Source: Nitrobacteraceae bacterium AZCC 1564 (lineage in GTDB: Bacteria; Pseudomonadota; Alphaproteobacteria; Rhizobiales; Xanthobacteraceae). From it: a DNA stretch of 64,000 nucleotides. The position numbers and the translations under genes were made by a program. Shown here in pieces: positions 55,225 through 63,494 of the stretch. Position 1 is the stretch's first letter, and each line of letters starts with the position of its first letter. The notes beneath the pieces are model-generated. The model was given only the letters and a program-made list of their open reading frames with translations. It did no database searches and had not been told where the DNA came from. The stretch lies in NCBI GenBank assembly GCA_036924835.1, contig JBAGRR010000001.1, positions 620,001 through 684,000 of the forward strand. The letters run 5' to 3'.

Positions 55225-56634
55225 ATGGCGAAAAACGCCCTCTCCTTCGTCTGCCAGAACTGTGGTGCCGCCTACAACAAGTGGCAAGGCAAGTGCGATT
55301 CCTGCGGTGAGTGGAATACACTCGCGGAGGAAGATGTCTCCGGCGTGACCACAATGCCGGCGAACCTGCGCCCCAAACGCAAGGGACGGCTTTTCAAACT
55401 CGAGACATTGACGGGCTCCAGCCCCGACGCCCCGCGTCTACCGTCGGGCATGGGGGAGCTTGACCGTGTCACCGGCGGCGGTTTTGTACGCGGCTCTGTG
55501 CTGCTAGTGGGCGGCGATCCCGGTATCGGCAAATCAACATTGCTCACCCAAGCCACCAGCATGCTCGCGCGCGCTGGCCATCGTGCGGTTTATATTTCCG
55601 GTGAAGAAGCCGTTGCACAGGTGCGGCTGCGTGCAGCACGATTGGGACTGGCAGACGCTGCCGTCCAGCTCGCCGCGGAAACGTCGGTCGAAGATATCAT
55701 CGCGACATTGTCGGAAGGCACGGCTCCGCGTCTCGTGGTGATCGACTCGATTCAAACCATGTGGACCGACACGGTCGAGTCCGCACCAGGCACCGTGACC
55801 CAGGTGCGAGCGTCCGCGCAGGCGCTGATCCGGTTTGCCAAGAAATCCGGCACGGCCCTAATCCTGGTCGGTCACGTCACCAAGGACGGGCAAATCGCGG
55901 GTCCGCGCGTTGTCGAGCACATGGTCGACGCGGTGTTGTCCTTCGAAGGCGAAGGCTCACAGCAATTTCGTATTTTACGATCAGTCAAGAACCGCTTCGG
56001 TCCCACGGATGAGATCGGCGTGTTCGAGATGACCGGGCTCGGTCTGCGCGAAGTGATGAATCCGTCGGAGCTGTTTCTGTCGGAGCGCGATCTCGGCAGT
56101 CCCGGTACGGCGGTATTCGCCGGGATGGAAGGCACACGGCCGGTGCTTGTCGAATTGCAGGCGCTCGTCGCCCCAACCTCCCTCGGTACGCCTCGGCGCG
56201 CGGTGGTGGGCTGGGATCCAAGCCGGCTATCCATGGTACTTGCCGTGCTGGAGGCCCATTGCGGGGTCAAATTGTCGGGCCACGACGTTTACCTCAACGT
56301 CGCGGGCGGTCTGCGGATTCAAGAGCCGGCGGCTGATATGGCCGCGGCGGCGGCCTTGGTGTCGTCCCTGGTCAACGCGCAGCTGCCGGTCGATGCGGTC
56401 TACTTCGGGGAGATTTCCCTCTCCGGCGCGGTCCGTCCCGTCGCTCAAACCTCGGCCCGCCTCAAGGAGGCCGCCAAGCTCGGCTTCAGCCGGGCCGTTC
56501 TGCCTGAAACCACGCGCGGCGAACCCGGCGGAGATGCGGGGCTGGCGCTCAACAGCGTCGGTTCGCTCACTTCGCTGGTGGCTGACATCGCAGCGCGGGG
56601 CCGGAAGGGGCAGTCCCGCTCTGAAAGCAACTAG
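55225..56634 (+). CDS. radA: DNA repair protein RadA (Sms)
   Basis: 469 residues. The N-terminal zinc finger has Cys10, Cys13, Cys24 and Cys27 (FVCQNCGAAY, GKCDSCGEWN). The RecA-like ATPase has Walker A GGDPGIGKSTL and the RadA-specific KNRFGPTDEIGVFEM motif. A Lon-like C-terminal domain follows (HDVYLNVAGGLRIQEPAADM). It drives branch migration of recombination intermediates. It is followed at 354 bp by cvpA and purF, the normal order. Confidence 0.96.
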   Translation: MAKNALSFVCQNCGAAYNKWQGKCDSCGEWNTLAEEDVSGVTTMPANLRPKRKGRLFKLETLTGSSPDAPRLPSGMGELDRVTGGGFVRGSVLLVGGDPGIGKSTLLTQATSMLARAGHRAVYISGEEAVAQVRLRAARLGLADAAVQLAAETSVEDIIATLSEGTAPRLVVIDSIQTMWTDTVESAPGTVTQVRASAQALIRFAKKSGTALILVGHVTKDGQIAGPRVVEHMVDAVLSFEGEGSQQFRILRSVKNRFGPTDEIGVFEMTGLGLREVMNPSELFLSERDLGSPGTAVFAGMEGTRPVLVELQALVAPTSLGTPRRAVVGWDPSRLSMVLAVLEAHCGVKLSGHDVYLNVAGGLRIQEPAADMAAAAALVSSLVNAQLPVDAVYFGEISLSGAVRPVAQTSARLKEAAKLGFSRAVLPETTRGEPGGDAGLALNSVGSLTSLVADIAARGRKGQSRSESN

Positions 56635-56803
56635 GTGCGGTCCGGAGCCGGTTCCCGTCGCGCTGGAAAGCCACAGCCGTAAAGAAATCGAAGGCATGTC
56701 CCCGATTTGGCCGCCATAACCGGCAAAGTGCGGATGACGCCTGCAATATCCGCGGCTATACAACTGGCGCTTGGCTGCGTTCCCGCTCCAATCCGTCAAA
56801 ACG

Positions 56804-56853
56804 CGTTCCCGAAGAAACGGTCCATTAAGGTCAACGGACGATCCTCGGGAACG
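56804..56853. other. Stem-loop in the radA-cvpA gap
   Basis: CGTTCCCGA (56804-56812) and TCGGGAACG (56845-56853) form a 9-bp stem; an inner GTCC/GGAC pair is possible. No T-run follows, so it is not an obvious terminator. The 56635-56988 gap shows no gene and no secure promoter; this structure is the only pattern I see there. Confidence 0.4.
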
Positions 56854-56988
56854 GCGTGGTTTTGACTGTGATGTGTGGGTTTTGCGGGTTCCGTGACCTT
56901 GCGGGACATGGCATATGGCCTTCACCTAATCGACGTGACGACGAGCTGATTCGCCACCTCGACCTGACCACCGGGACCTAACTGACCG

Positions 56989-57636
56989 ATGCCGATAACG
57001 CTTCTCGACATTATCGTTCTTGCCGTGATGCTGCTGTCGGGACTGTTGGCCATGATCCGGGGTTTCATGCGCGAAATCCTGTCGATCGCCGCATGGGGCA
57101 CAGCCGCCCTGACCACGCTCTATGCCTATCAAAAACTCCTTCCGAGCGCGAAAGCCTATTTCAACAACGATACGATCGCGACGATTGCCGTTGTTGCTGG
57201 CGTATTCATCCTGACCTTGATCGTGGTTTCGATCATTACTGTGCGCATATCAGATATGATCCTTGATTCCCGGATCGGCGCGCTCGACCGCACGCTCGGC
57301 TTCCTGTTCGGCCTTGCGCGCGGACTGTTGATCATGGTCGTCGCATTCCTGTTCTTTGTCTGGCTGGTGCCTGATAAACAACAGCCTGAATGGGTGCGTA
57401 ACGCCAAGTCCCGCGTGATGCTGCAAGGAACCGGCGATTGGCTGATGTCGCTCTTGCCGGATGACCCTGAGAACACCATCTTGAAGAGGTTCAAGAAAAA
57501 AGGCGACGAGGATCAGCAGACTGATGCTGCTCCCGACCAGCGCTCGACAGCAGCGGTGGGGAACGACGGTGGGTATGCGAAATCGGCCCGCGACGGGCTC
57601 AAACAGTTGATCGACGGCAAGGCGGCGGGGCGCTGA
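56989..57636 (+). CDS. cvpA: CvpA family membrane protein
   Basis: 215 residues. Four hydrophobic segments in the first 125 residues: LLDIIVLAVMLLSGLLAMIR, then about 28-48, 65-87 and 100-125. The CvpA blocks RGFMREILSIAAWG and LGFLFGLARGLLIMVVAFLF are present. The C-terminal 70 residues are polar (KRFKKKGDEDQQTDAAPDQR). CvpA is needed for colicin V production in E. coli and for envelope integrity; its molecular role is unclear. It lies directly upstream of purF, as in most proteobacteria. Confidence 0.9.
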   Translation: MPITLLDIIVLAVMLLSGLLAMIRGFMREILSIAAWGTAALTTLYAYQKLLPSAKAYFNNDTIATIAVVAGVFILTLIVVSIITVRISDMILDSRIGALDRTLGFLFGLARGLLIMVVAFLFFVWLVPDKQQPEWVRNAKSRVMLQGTGDWLMSLLPDDPENTILKRFKKKGDEDQQTDAAPDQRSTAAVGNDGGYAKSARDGLKQLIDGKAAGR

Positions 57637-57674
57637 TCCCCGTCCAACAGCCACACAAAGGTGCGGTGGACCAT

Positions 57675-59177
57675 ATGAACGGCCAATCCAGCGATTCCGA
57701 TACGCCTGACAACTACGACCGCGATCTGGACCTGCATGGAGACGGCGACACGCTACGCGAGGAATGCGGCGTGTTCGGCATCTACGGCCACCCTGAAGCC
57801 GCCGCGATTACGGCCCTCGGCCTTCACGCCCTGCAACATCGCGGCCAGGAAGCCGCCGGCATCGTTTCTTTCGACGGTCAGCGTTTTCACTCCGAGCGCC
57901 GTCTTGGCCTCGTGGGCGACACCTTCTCTCGCGCTGAAGTGATCAACCGACTGCCGGGCTCTAATGCAGTCGGACACGTCCGTTATTCAACCACCGGCGG
58001 CACCATCCTCCGCAACGTGCAACCGTTGTTCGCCGAGCTGAACGCCGGCGGCTTCGCCGTCGCGCACAACGGCAATCTCACGAATGGTTTGACGCTGCGC
58101 CGAGAACTCGTTCGCTACGGCGCCATGATGCAGTCCACCACTGATACCGAGGTGATCCTGCATCTCGTCGCTCAATCCAAGCGCAGCCGGTTCATTGAAC
58201 GCTACATTGAAGCGCTGCGCACGATCGAGGGTGCCTATGCGCTGGTATCGCTTACCAACAAGAAGCTGGTCGGCGCGCGTGATCCACGCGGCATTCGGCC
58301 CCTCGTGCTCGGTGAGCTCGATGGCTGCCCGATCCTGACCTCTGAGACCTGTGCGCTCGACATCATCGGCGCGAAATACGTCCGTGATATCGAACCCGGC
58401 GAAATCATTGTGTTCGATGAGAAGGGCCAGGAAATTCACAAGCCGTTTCCTCCGGTCCCTCCACGTCCCTGCATCTTCGAATACATTTACTTTGCGCGAC
58501 CGGACTCCATCGTGGGCGGCCGCTCGGTTTATGAAGTCCGCAAAGCCTTCGGTGCACAGCTCGCGCGCGAGAGTCATGCTGATGTTGACGTCGTTGTGCC
58601 TGTGCCGGACTCCGGCGTGCCGGCCGCTGTCGGCTATAGCCAGGCATCCGGCATACCGTTCGAACTTGGCATCATCCGCAACCATTATGTCGGCCGCACC
58701 TTCATCCAACCGAGCCAAAGCGTTCGCGAACTCGGCGTTCGTATGAAACACGCGCCGAACCGGGCGGCGATCGAAGGCAAGCGCATCATCCTGATCGACG
58801 ATTCACTTGTCCGCGGCACCACCTCGAAAAAGATCGTTCGCATGATGCGTGATGCCGGCGCGCGCGAAGTGCACTTCCGTCTCGCCTCGCCCCAGATCAT
58901 CCATCCCGATTATTACGGCATCGATCTGCCGGATCGTGGCGGTCTCCTGGCTGCCAGCCACACTATCGAGGAAATGCGCGACATCATCGGCGCAGACTCG
59001 CTCGCCTTCCTGTCAATTGACGGCATGTATCGTGCGATGGGTGAACCGGGCCGCGATCCCGCCAATCCAAAATTCTCTGATCACTGCTTCACGGGCGATT
59101 ATCCGACGTCCCTGACCGATCAGACCTATGTCGAGCAACCGCAGCACCAGCTCTCACTGCTTGCGGAAGCCAGCTAA
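57675..59177 (+). CDS. purF: Amidophosphoribosyltransferase
   Basis: 500 residues from ATG 57675 (an in-frame GTG lies 9 bases upstream). A 30-residue acidic propeptide precedes the nucleophile Cys31 in EECGVFGIYGH, which is exposed by self-cleavage in this family. The glutaminase domain has HVRYSTTGG and AHNGNLTNG. The phosphoribosyltransferase domain has the PRPP loop IILIDDSLVRGTTSKK. It commits PRPP to purine synthesis. It shares the operon with cvpA. Confidence 0.96.
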   Translation: MNGQSSDSDTPDNYDRDLDLHGDGDTLREECGVFGIYGHPEAAAITALGLHALQHRGQEAAGIVSFDGQRFHSERRLGLVGDTFSRAEVINRLPGSNAVGHVRYSTTGGTILRNVQPLFAELNAGGFAVAHNGNLTNGLTLRRELVRYGAMMQSTTDTEVILHLVAQSKRSRFIERYIEALRTIEGAYALVSLTNKKLVGARDPRGIRPLVLGELDGCPILTSETCALDIIGAKYVRDIEPGEIIVFDEKGQEIHKPFPPVPPRPCIFEYIYFARPDSIVGGRSVYEVRKAFGAQLARESHADVDVVVPVPDSGVPAAVGYSQASGIPFELGIIRNHYVGRTFIQPSQSVRELGVRMKHAPNRAAIEGKRIILIDDSLVRGTTSKKIVRMMRDAGAREVHFRLASPQIIHPDYYGIDLPDRGGLLAASHTIEEMRDIIGADSLAFLSIDGMYRAMGEPGRDPANPKFSDHCFTGDYPTSLTDQTYVEQPQHQLSLLAEAS

Positions 59178-59211
59178 GCAGCGTCCTTTCGGGAGCTCGC
59201 CTGCGCAAGCT

Positions 59212-59739
59212 TTAAGGGAGGTCGCGCTCCATGTATTGCGCGTCGCCTGCATAGCTCCCGAGCGCACGCGCTAACGTTGCATCATTCGTGACAGCAAATC
59301 CCTGACGCTGCCAAAAACCCGCCGACCCATTCACCGCAATCAGCGACATATGGCGGATGTCCTCTGCCAGCGCGTGCTCCGCAAGCCAGGCAACAATCTG
59401 CGACGCCGCGCCGGTATTTCGAACTGCGGGCGATAGCGCGAGATCGTGGATGTAAAATGTTGAAGGCATGGTCGGCAAAGCACCGAGCAGCGAGTTGAGC
59501 GCTGGCGCCTCGAAACGCCGCCATGGATGACTGACGACATAAGCCTGCGCATTGCCGCCATGGTCGAAGATACGGCAGCCGGCTGGATACAGCGCGAGCC
59601 GTTCGGCGAAAACCGCATCATCCTCTGGATAGGCGGGATGAATGAAGGCTGCGAGGGCACTGGCCGTCGGGAGGTCTCGTTGAGCCATGGGGCGCCAACG
59701 CCCGGTGGCGTAAGACAAATTCAGTTCCATAGCTCCCAT
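59212..59739 (-). CDS. GNAT family N-acetyltransferase
   Basis: 175 residues. The GNAT core is visible as FYIHDLALSPAVRNTGAASQ (motif A with the acetyl-CoA pyrophosphate loop, here RNTGAA) and SLIAVNGSAGFWQRQGFAVT (motif B). RPMAQRDLPTASALAAFIHP is the usual first strand and helix. The substrate is unknown. An ATG three codons later (59730) is an alternative start. It is convergent with purF, 34 bp apart, and divergent from the SDR gene. Confidence 0.85.
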   Translation of the reverse strand: MGAMELNLSYATGRWRPMAQRDLPTASALAAFIHPAYPEDDAVFAERLALYPAGCRIFDHGGNAQAYVVSHPWRRFEAPALNSLLGALPTMPSTFYIHDLALSPAVRNTGAASQIVAWLAEHALAEDIRHMSLIAVNGSAGFWQRQGFAVTNDATLARALGSYAGDAQYMERDLP

Positions 59740-59840
59740 CTAACACGAATAGCGGCGCCATTCTGCCATTCCGGCCTTGTGCCGCACAGCCACCGCTTTA
59801 AAAGACGGTCCATCTGGCCCACCGATGAGGACCCGTTTAA

Positions 59841-60584
59841 ATGGCTGCCGATCTTTCCTCCCGCATCGCTCTTGTGACCGGCGCATCGCGTGGCATCGGC
59901 TATGCCACAGCCCGCGCGCTCGCTCGCGCAGGCGCCCATATCATCGCGGTCGCCCGTACCCAGGGAGGGCTTGAGGAGCTCGACGATGACATCCGCAAGG
60001 ACGGCGGAACGGCGACCCTTGTGCCGCTCGATATGACGGACCTCGATGGCATTGCCCGGCTTGGTGCGGCACTGAACGAACGTCATGGCAAGCTCGACAT
60101 CATGGTCGGCAATGCCGGCGTTGCGGGAACGTCGTCGCCCCTTGGCCATACCGATCCGAAGTTCTGGGAGAATGTGATGGCCGTGAACGTCACGGCAAAT
60201 TTCCAGCTCATCCGCTGCATGGAGCCACTTCTGCAGCAGTCGGATGCAGGGCGCGCGGTGTTCATCACCTCGGGCATCGCACACAAAGCCAACGCCTATA
60301 TGGGCCCTTACGCCACGTCCAAAGCGGCGCTGGATACGCTCGTTCGCGTCTGGGCCAACGAGACGGCGACAACACCAATCCGCGTCAATCTGTTCAGCCC
60401 CGGGCCGATCCGCACCCGCATGCGCGCGACGGTGATGCCTGGCGAAGATCCAATGACGCTCGACACGCCTGAACAGGTCGCAGAATTTATCGTTCCGATG
60501 TGCGCCCCGTCGTGGACGGAATCCGGCAAGCTGTACGATTACCGGACCAAGACGATCATGACATTCCAACCGCCGACGGCTTAA
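59841..60584 (+). CDS. Short-chain dehydrogenase/reductase
   Basis: 247 residues. The nucleotide motif is VTGASRGIGYATARAL at the start, then VGNAGVAG. The catalytic residues are Ser in FITSGIAH and Tyr-Lys in YATSKAALD; the expected Tyr-x3-Lys is read as YATSK. Classical SDR, probably NAD(P)-linked; the substrate is not predictable. It stands between a GNAT gene and the repeat at 60629, with which its 3' end is separated by 44 bp. Confidence 0.9.
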   Translation: MAADLSSRIALVTGASRGIGYATARALARAGAHIIAVARTQGGLEELDDDIRKDGGTATLVPLDMTDLDGIARLGAALNERHGKLDIMVGNAGVAGTSSPLGHTDPKFWENVMAVNVTANFQLIRCMEPLLQQSDAGRAVFITSGIAHKANAYMGPYATSKAALDTLVRVWANETATTPIRVNLFSPGPIRTRMRATVMPGEDPMTLDTPEQVAEFIVPMCAPSWTESGKLYDYRTKTIMTFQPPTA

Positions 60585-60628
60585 GCATCGGCCCGCTCGC
60601 CGTTCAATCGGCAAATATCGGACCGGAC

Positions 60629-60793
60629 CTAGTGCGCTGGATTTGACGTTCGTACCAGCATTGCGGCGAGTCCTCAGTACGAACGTCAAATCCAAAAGCG
60701 CGCTAGCTTCATAGTGTTGCTAGTGTCCCTGGTTCTAACGTTCGCAAACGAGAGTGCGGCAAAGTGATGCGAACGTTAGAACCGGGACACTAG
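60629..60793. repeat. Twin palindromic element, type G-J
   Basis: First hairpin 60629-60706: CTAGTGCGCTGGATTTGACG left, GTACGAACGTCAAATCC right, bulge on the right arm. Spacer CTTCATAGTGTTG. Second hairpin 60720-60793: CTAGTGTCCCTGGTTCTAAC left, GCGAACGTTAGAACC right. It lies between convergent SDR and der genes; the last CTAG contains the der stop codon. Confidence 0.93.
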
Positions 60794-62169
60794 GACTTCC
60801 GCTTGGCCTTGTGTGCGAACGGATTTGCCTTCTCACGCAGCGTGATACGGATCGGCGTGCCGGGCAGCTCAAAGGTGCTGCGAAGGCTATTCGTCAGATA
60901 GCGCAGATAGGACTCCGGCACCGCATCGGCGCGAGAGCAGAACACGACAAAGCTCGGCGGACGCGCCTTGGTCTGTGTGATATAGTTGAGTTTCAAACGC
61001 CGTCCCGACACCGCAGGTGGCGGATTGTTGTTAACCGCCTGTTCGAACCAGCGATTGAGCTGACTGGTGGACGCGCGTCTATTCCACACCGCATAAGCAT
61101 CTTCAATCGCGCTCATTAGCCGATCAATGCCCTCACCCATGAGACCGGATACAGCAACGACCGGCGCGCCTTTGACCTGCGGCAGCCAATGATCTGCATC
61201 CTCGCGCAACTTTGCAATCTGGCTTGGCGCACGGTCCATCAGATCCCATTTGTTGACCGCGAGCACAATGGCGCGCCCCTCACGTTCGACGAGATCCGCG
61301 AGGCGCAAATCCTGCTCTTCGAATCGGTTTTGCGCGTCCATCATCAGCACAACGACTTCGGCGAAACGAACCGCACGCAAGGCATCCGACACCGAGAGCT
61401 TCTCGAGCTTGTCCTCGATACGCGAGCGCCGCCGCAGGCCGGCCGTGTCGAACACGCGAAAATCGCGCCCCTTCCAGAAGACATCGACCGCAATGGAGTC
61501 ACGTGTTGTGCCGGCCTCAGGACTGGTCAGCAGGCGTTCCTCGCCGAGCAGGTGGTTGATCAGCGTTGATTTGCCCGCGTTGGGCCGCCCCAGCACGGCC
61601 ACTCGGATAGGACGTGTCCCATCCTGCTCAGCGTCCTCACTGTCATCCAATTCATCGTCGTCTTCGGACGACTCCGGCATCAACTCCCTCAGCGCGTCGT
61701 AAAGATCGCTGAGACCTTCGCCATGTTCAGCGGAAATTGGGATCGGATCGCCCAGCCCAAGCGCGTAGGCCTCCATCGCGCCAGCATCGCCATGCTTTCC
61801 CTCGCTCTTGTTGGCGAGCAGCAAGACCGGCTTGTTGGCGCGACGCGCGAAATCGGCGAATGCACGATCGGTCGGCGTCAATCCTGCGCGTGCGTCGATC
61901 ACAAACATCAAAGCGTCTGCGGAAGCGATCGCCGCCTCGGTCTGCTCCTGCATCCGCGCGGTAAGTGAGCCTCTGGCGCCCTCATCGAGGCCCGCAGTGT
62001 CGATAATGGTGAAGTCGAGATCGCCAAGACGTGCATGGCCTTCGCGCCGGTCACGCGTCACGCCGGGCTGATCATCGACCAGTGCGAGCTTCTGTCCAAC
62101 CAGACGATTGAACAGGGTCGACTTGCCGACGTTTGGTCGACCGATAATGGCAATTGTGAACGACGACAT
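60790..62169 (-). CDS. der: Ribosome-assembly GTPase Der (EngA)
   Basis: 459 residues with two tandem GTPase domains: first G1 [13 protein letters not shown] with DTAGLDEGA, second [13 protein letters not shown] with [12 protein letters not shown]-terminal KH-like domain follows ([20 protein letters not shown]). The acidic linker ([19 protein letters not shown]) between the GTPases is usual in this family. It acts in 50S maturation. It is the last gene of a set with the lipoprotein and TPR genes upstream. Its TAG stop is the end of the repeat at 60629-60793. Confidence 0.96.
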   Translation of the reverse strand: MSSFTIAIIGRPNVGKSTLFNRLVGQKLALVDDQPGVTRDRREGHARLGDLDFTIIDTAGLDEGARGSLTARMQEQTEAAIASADALMFVIDARAGLTPTDRAFADFARRANKPVLLLANKSEGKHGDAGAMEAYALGLGDPIPISAEHGEGLSDLYDALRELMPESSEDDDELDDSEDAEQDGTRPIRVAVLGRPNAGKSTLINHLLGEERLLTSPEAGTTRDSIAVDVFWKGRDFRVFDTAGLRRRSRIEDKLEKLSVSDALRAVRFAEVVVLMMDAQNRFEEQDLRLADLVEREGRAIVLAVNKWDLMDRAPSQIAKLREDADHWLPQVKGAPVVAVSGLMGEGIDRLMSAIEDAYAVWNRRASTSQLNRWFEQAVNNNPPPAVSGRRLKLNYITQTKARPPSFVVFCSRADAVPESYLRYLTNSLRSTFELPGTPIRITLREKANPFAHKAKRKS

Positions 62170-62262
62170 GTTCGATCCGTTCGCCCTTTACGGACCACGT
62201 GTCAATAAAAGGATCAGATGAAACGCCGCGGCCTACTGACAGCCGCGGCGTAGCTAAGAAAA

Positions 62263-62820
62263 TCAGCGAGAGAATCCGCCGCTCGGCAAAGGCGCCGGGA
62301 ATGGCGTCGATGATTGCTGCTGCGGCGGCGCGGAAGGCGGTGGAGCCGCCTGCTGAGCCTGCGGTGGTGGCGCATCCGGAGGGGGAGCAGTGATCCGCTT
62401 CCGCTTGACCTTGGGCGGTGGCGGCGCTGGCGGCACCGCGGCGGCGCCGCCCTCCTCCGACTCGGATGGCGCAGCGTCCGATGCCGACTCCGCAGCCGGA
62501 GCAGACCGTGCGGCCGCCCTTGAGCTAGACAGGTGCTTGGCTTTCGGTTCGGGCGCCGGGGGTGCTGGCGGAGCTGTCTCGGCTACGGGTGGCTGATCCG
62601 GCTGCTGTTGCGCCCCTTTGTAGAGATCCTTCGGCACGCCTTGCTCGACCCCGGGCACGCCATCCGGGAATACCGGCTTACGCTCGCCAGGAATCTTCTT
62701 TTTGGTGTCGAACCAATCCAACATATCGGTCGGGTCGAAAGTACCACTGCTACATCCCGCCAGCGCCGTACCAATGGCGGCCAAGACGGTGAGAGCAATC
62801 AAGCGCTGCGAAAGACGCAT
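62263..62820 (-). CDS. Short proline-rich lipoprotein at the usual bamB position
   Basis: 185 residues from ATG 62820 (MRLSQRLIALTVLAAIGTAL), lipobox LAGC near residue 23. Next comes FDPTDMLDWFDTKKKIPGER then KPVFPDGVPGVEQGVPKDLY. The remainder is Ala/Pro/Gln-rich with an Arg/Lys patch (PKVKRKRITAPPP), presumably disordered. In many alphaproteobacteria this slot (TPR gene - X - der) holds BamB, a propeller lipoprotein of the outer-membrane assembly machine. The IPGERKPV stretch recalls the start of such BamB proteins, but no propeller is present. Function not known. Confidence 0.75.
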   Translation of the reverse strand: MRLSQRLIALTVLAAIGTALAGCSSGTFDPTDMLDWFDTKKKIPGERKPVFPDGVPGVEQGVPKDLYKGAQQQPDQPPVAETAPPAPPAPEPKAKHLSSSRAAARSAPAAESASDAAPSESEEGGAAAVPPAPPPPKVKRKRITAPPPDAPPPQAQQAAPPPSAPPQQQSSTPFPAPLPSGGFSR

Positions 62821-62840
62821 CGATTTCATCCGATCAAGCT

Positions 62841-63494
62841 TTAGCTTTTAGCCGCAGGTGGCAACAATGCCTGCAGGGCTTCTGCACGGCTACGCATCCC
62901 CGCAGGCGTCTGCGCATCGTTGGCCATCATGTCGAGCCACTGACGCGCCGCTGCGGCATCGTTATTCCGCCATGCCGACAAAGCGAGGAGCTCTCGCGCC
63001 GAATGCCGGTAGGTCCGGTCTGGGCCCGTCGCTGGCTCGAGACGCTGACGCATGGCATCGTAAGGCACCGTCTCCATCAGCAGGGTCCCCGCACGAATAC
63101 GTGCCAGATCCTGTTCCGACGTCGACATGGCTGGGTTCGAAGCAATTGAATCGTAGAGCTTGGCGGCTTCCTGCGGATCGCGGACGGCGACCTCCGCAGC
63201 CATCCGAAGCCGCGCCAGACCGGCGTACCCCTTCGATGAGCCCGCAGCGATCTTGGAGAATGCGGCCTCTGCCTCGGCGTGCTTGCCCTGCTCGGACAAA
63301 GTGATGGCCGCTTCGAAAGCCGAACCGGCTTCCGCGGCCTGTTTTTCCTGCCAATACTGGTAGCCGCGCCAGCCACCAACTGCCGCGATGAGCAGAATCG
63401 CACCGGCGACGATGAAGACCGAGTATTGCTCCCAAAGCTTCTTGAGCTTCTCGCGGCGCAAGTCCTCATCAATTTCATTAAATAATTCAGACAC
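62841..63494 (-). CDS. YfgM-like TPR membrane protein
   Basis: 217 residues. A cytoplasmic start (MSELFNEIDEDLRREKLKKL) is followed by one membrane helix (SVFIVAGAILLIAAVGGWRG, about 25-45) and periplasmic TPR-like helices (AFEAAITLSEQGKHAEAEAA, GLARLRMAAEVAVRDPQEAA). It resembles YfgM/DUF2659, which in E. coli lies next to bamB and der, binds the Sec translocon and helps periplasmic chaperones. It is probably cotranscribed with the lipoprotein 20 bp downstream and der. Confidence 0.88.
   Translation of the reverse strand: MSELFNEIDEDLRREKLKKLWEQYSVFIVAGAILLIAAVGGWRGYQYWQEKQAAEAGSAFEAAITLSEQGKHAEAEAAFSKIAAGSSKGYAGLARLRMAAEVAVRDPQEAAKLYDSIASNPAMSTSEQDLARIRAGTLLMETVPYDAMRQRLEPATGPDRTYRHSARELLALSAWRNNDAAAARQWLDMMANDAQTPAGMRSRAEALQALLPPAAKS

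Noticed and set aside
5081..60793. CTAG repeats as a CRISPR array
   Set aside because: The repeats are palindromes of 72-80 bp scattered at gene ends, not short direct repeats with unique spacers, and no cas gene is present.
5081..60793. CTAG hairpins as ordinary intrinsic terminators
   Set aside because: No T-run follows them, several lie next to genuine terminators (45525, 47458), some lie in promoter regions, and they nest into each other. Transcript termination may be a side effect only.
61620..61700. Acidic low-complexity insert in Der as an anomaly
   Set aside because: Acidic linkers between the two GTPase domains are normal in this family.
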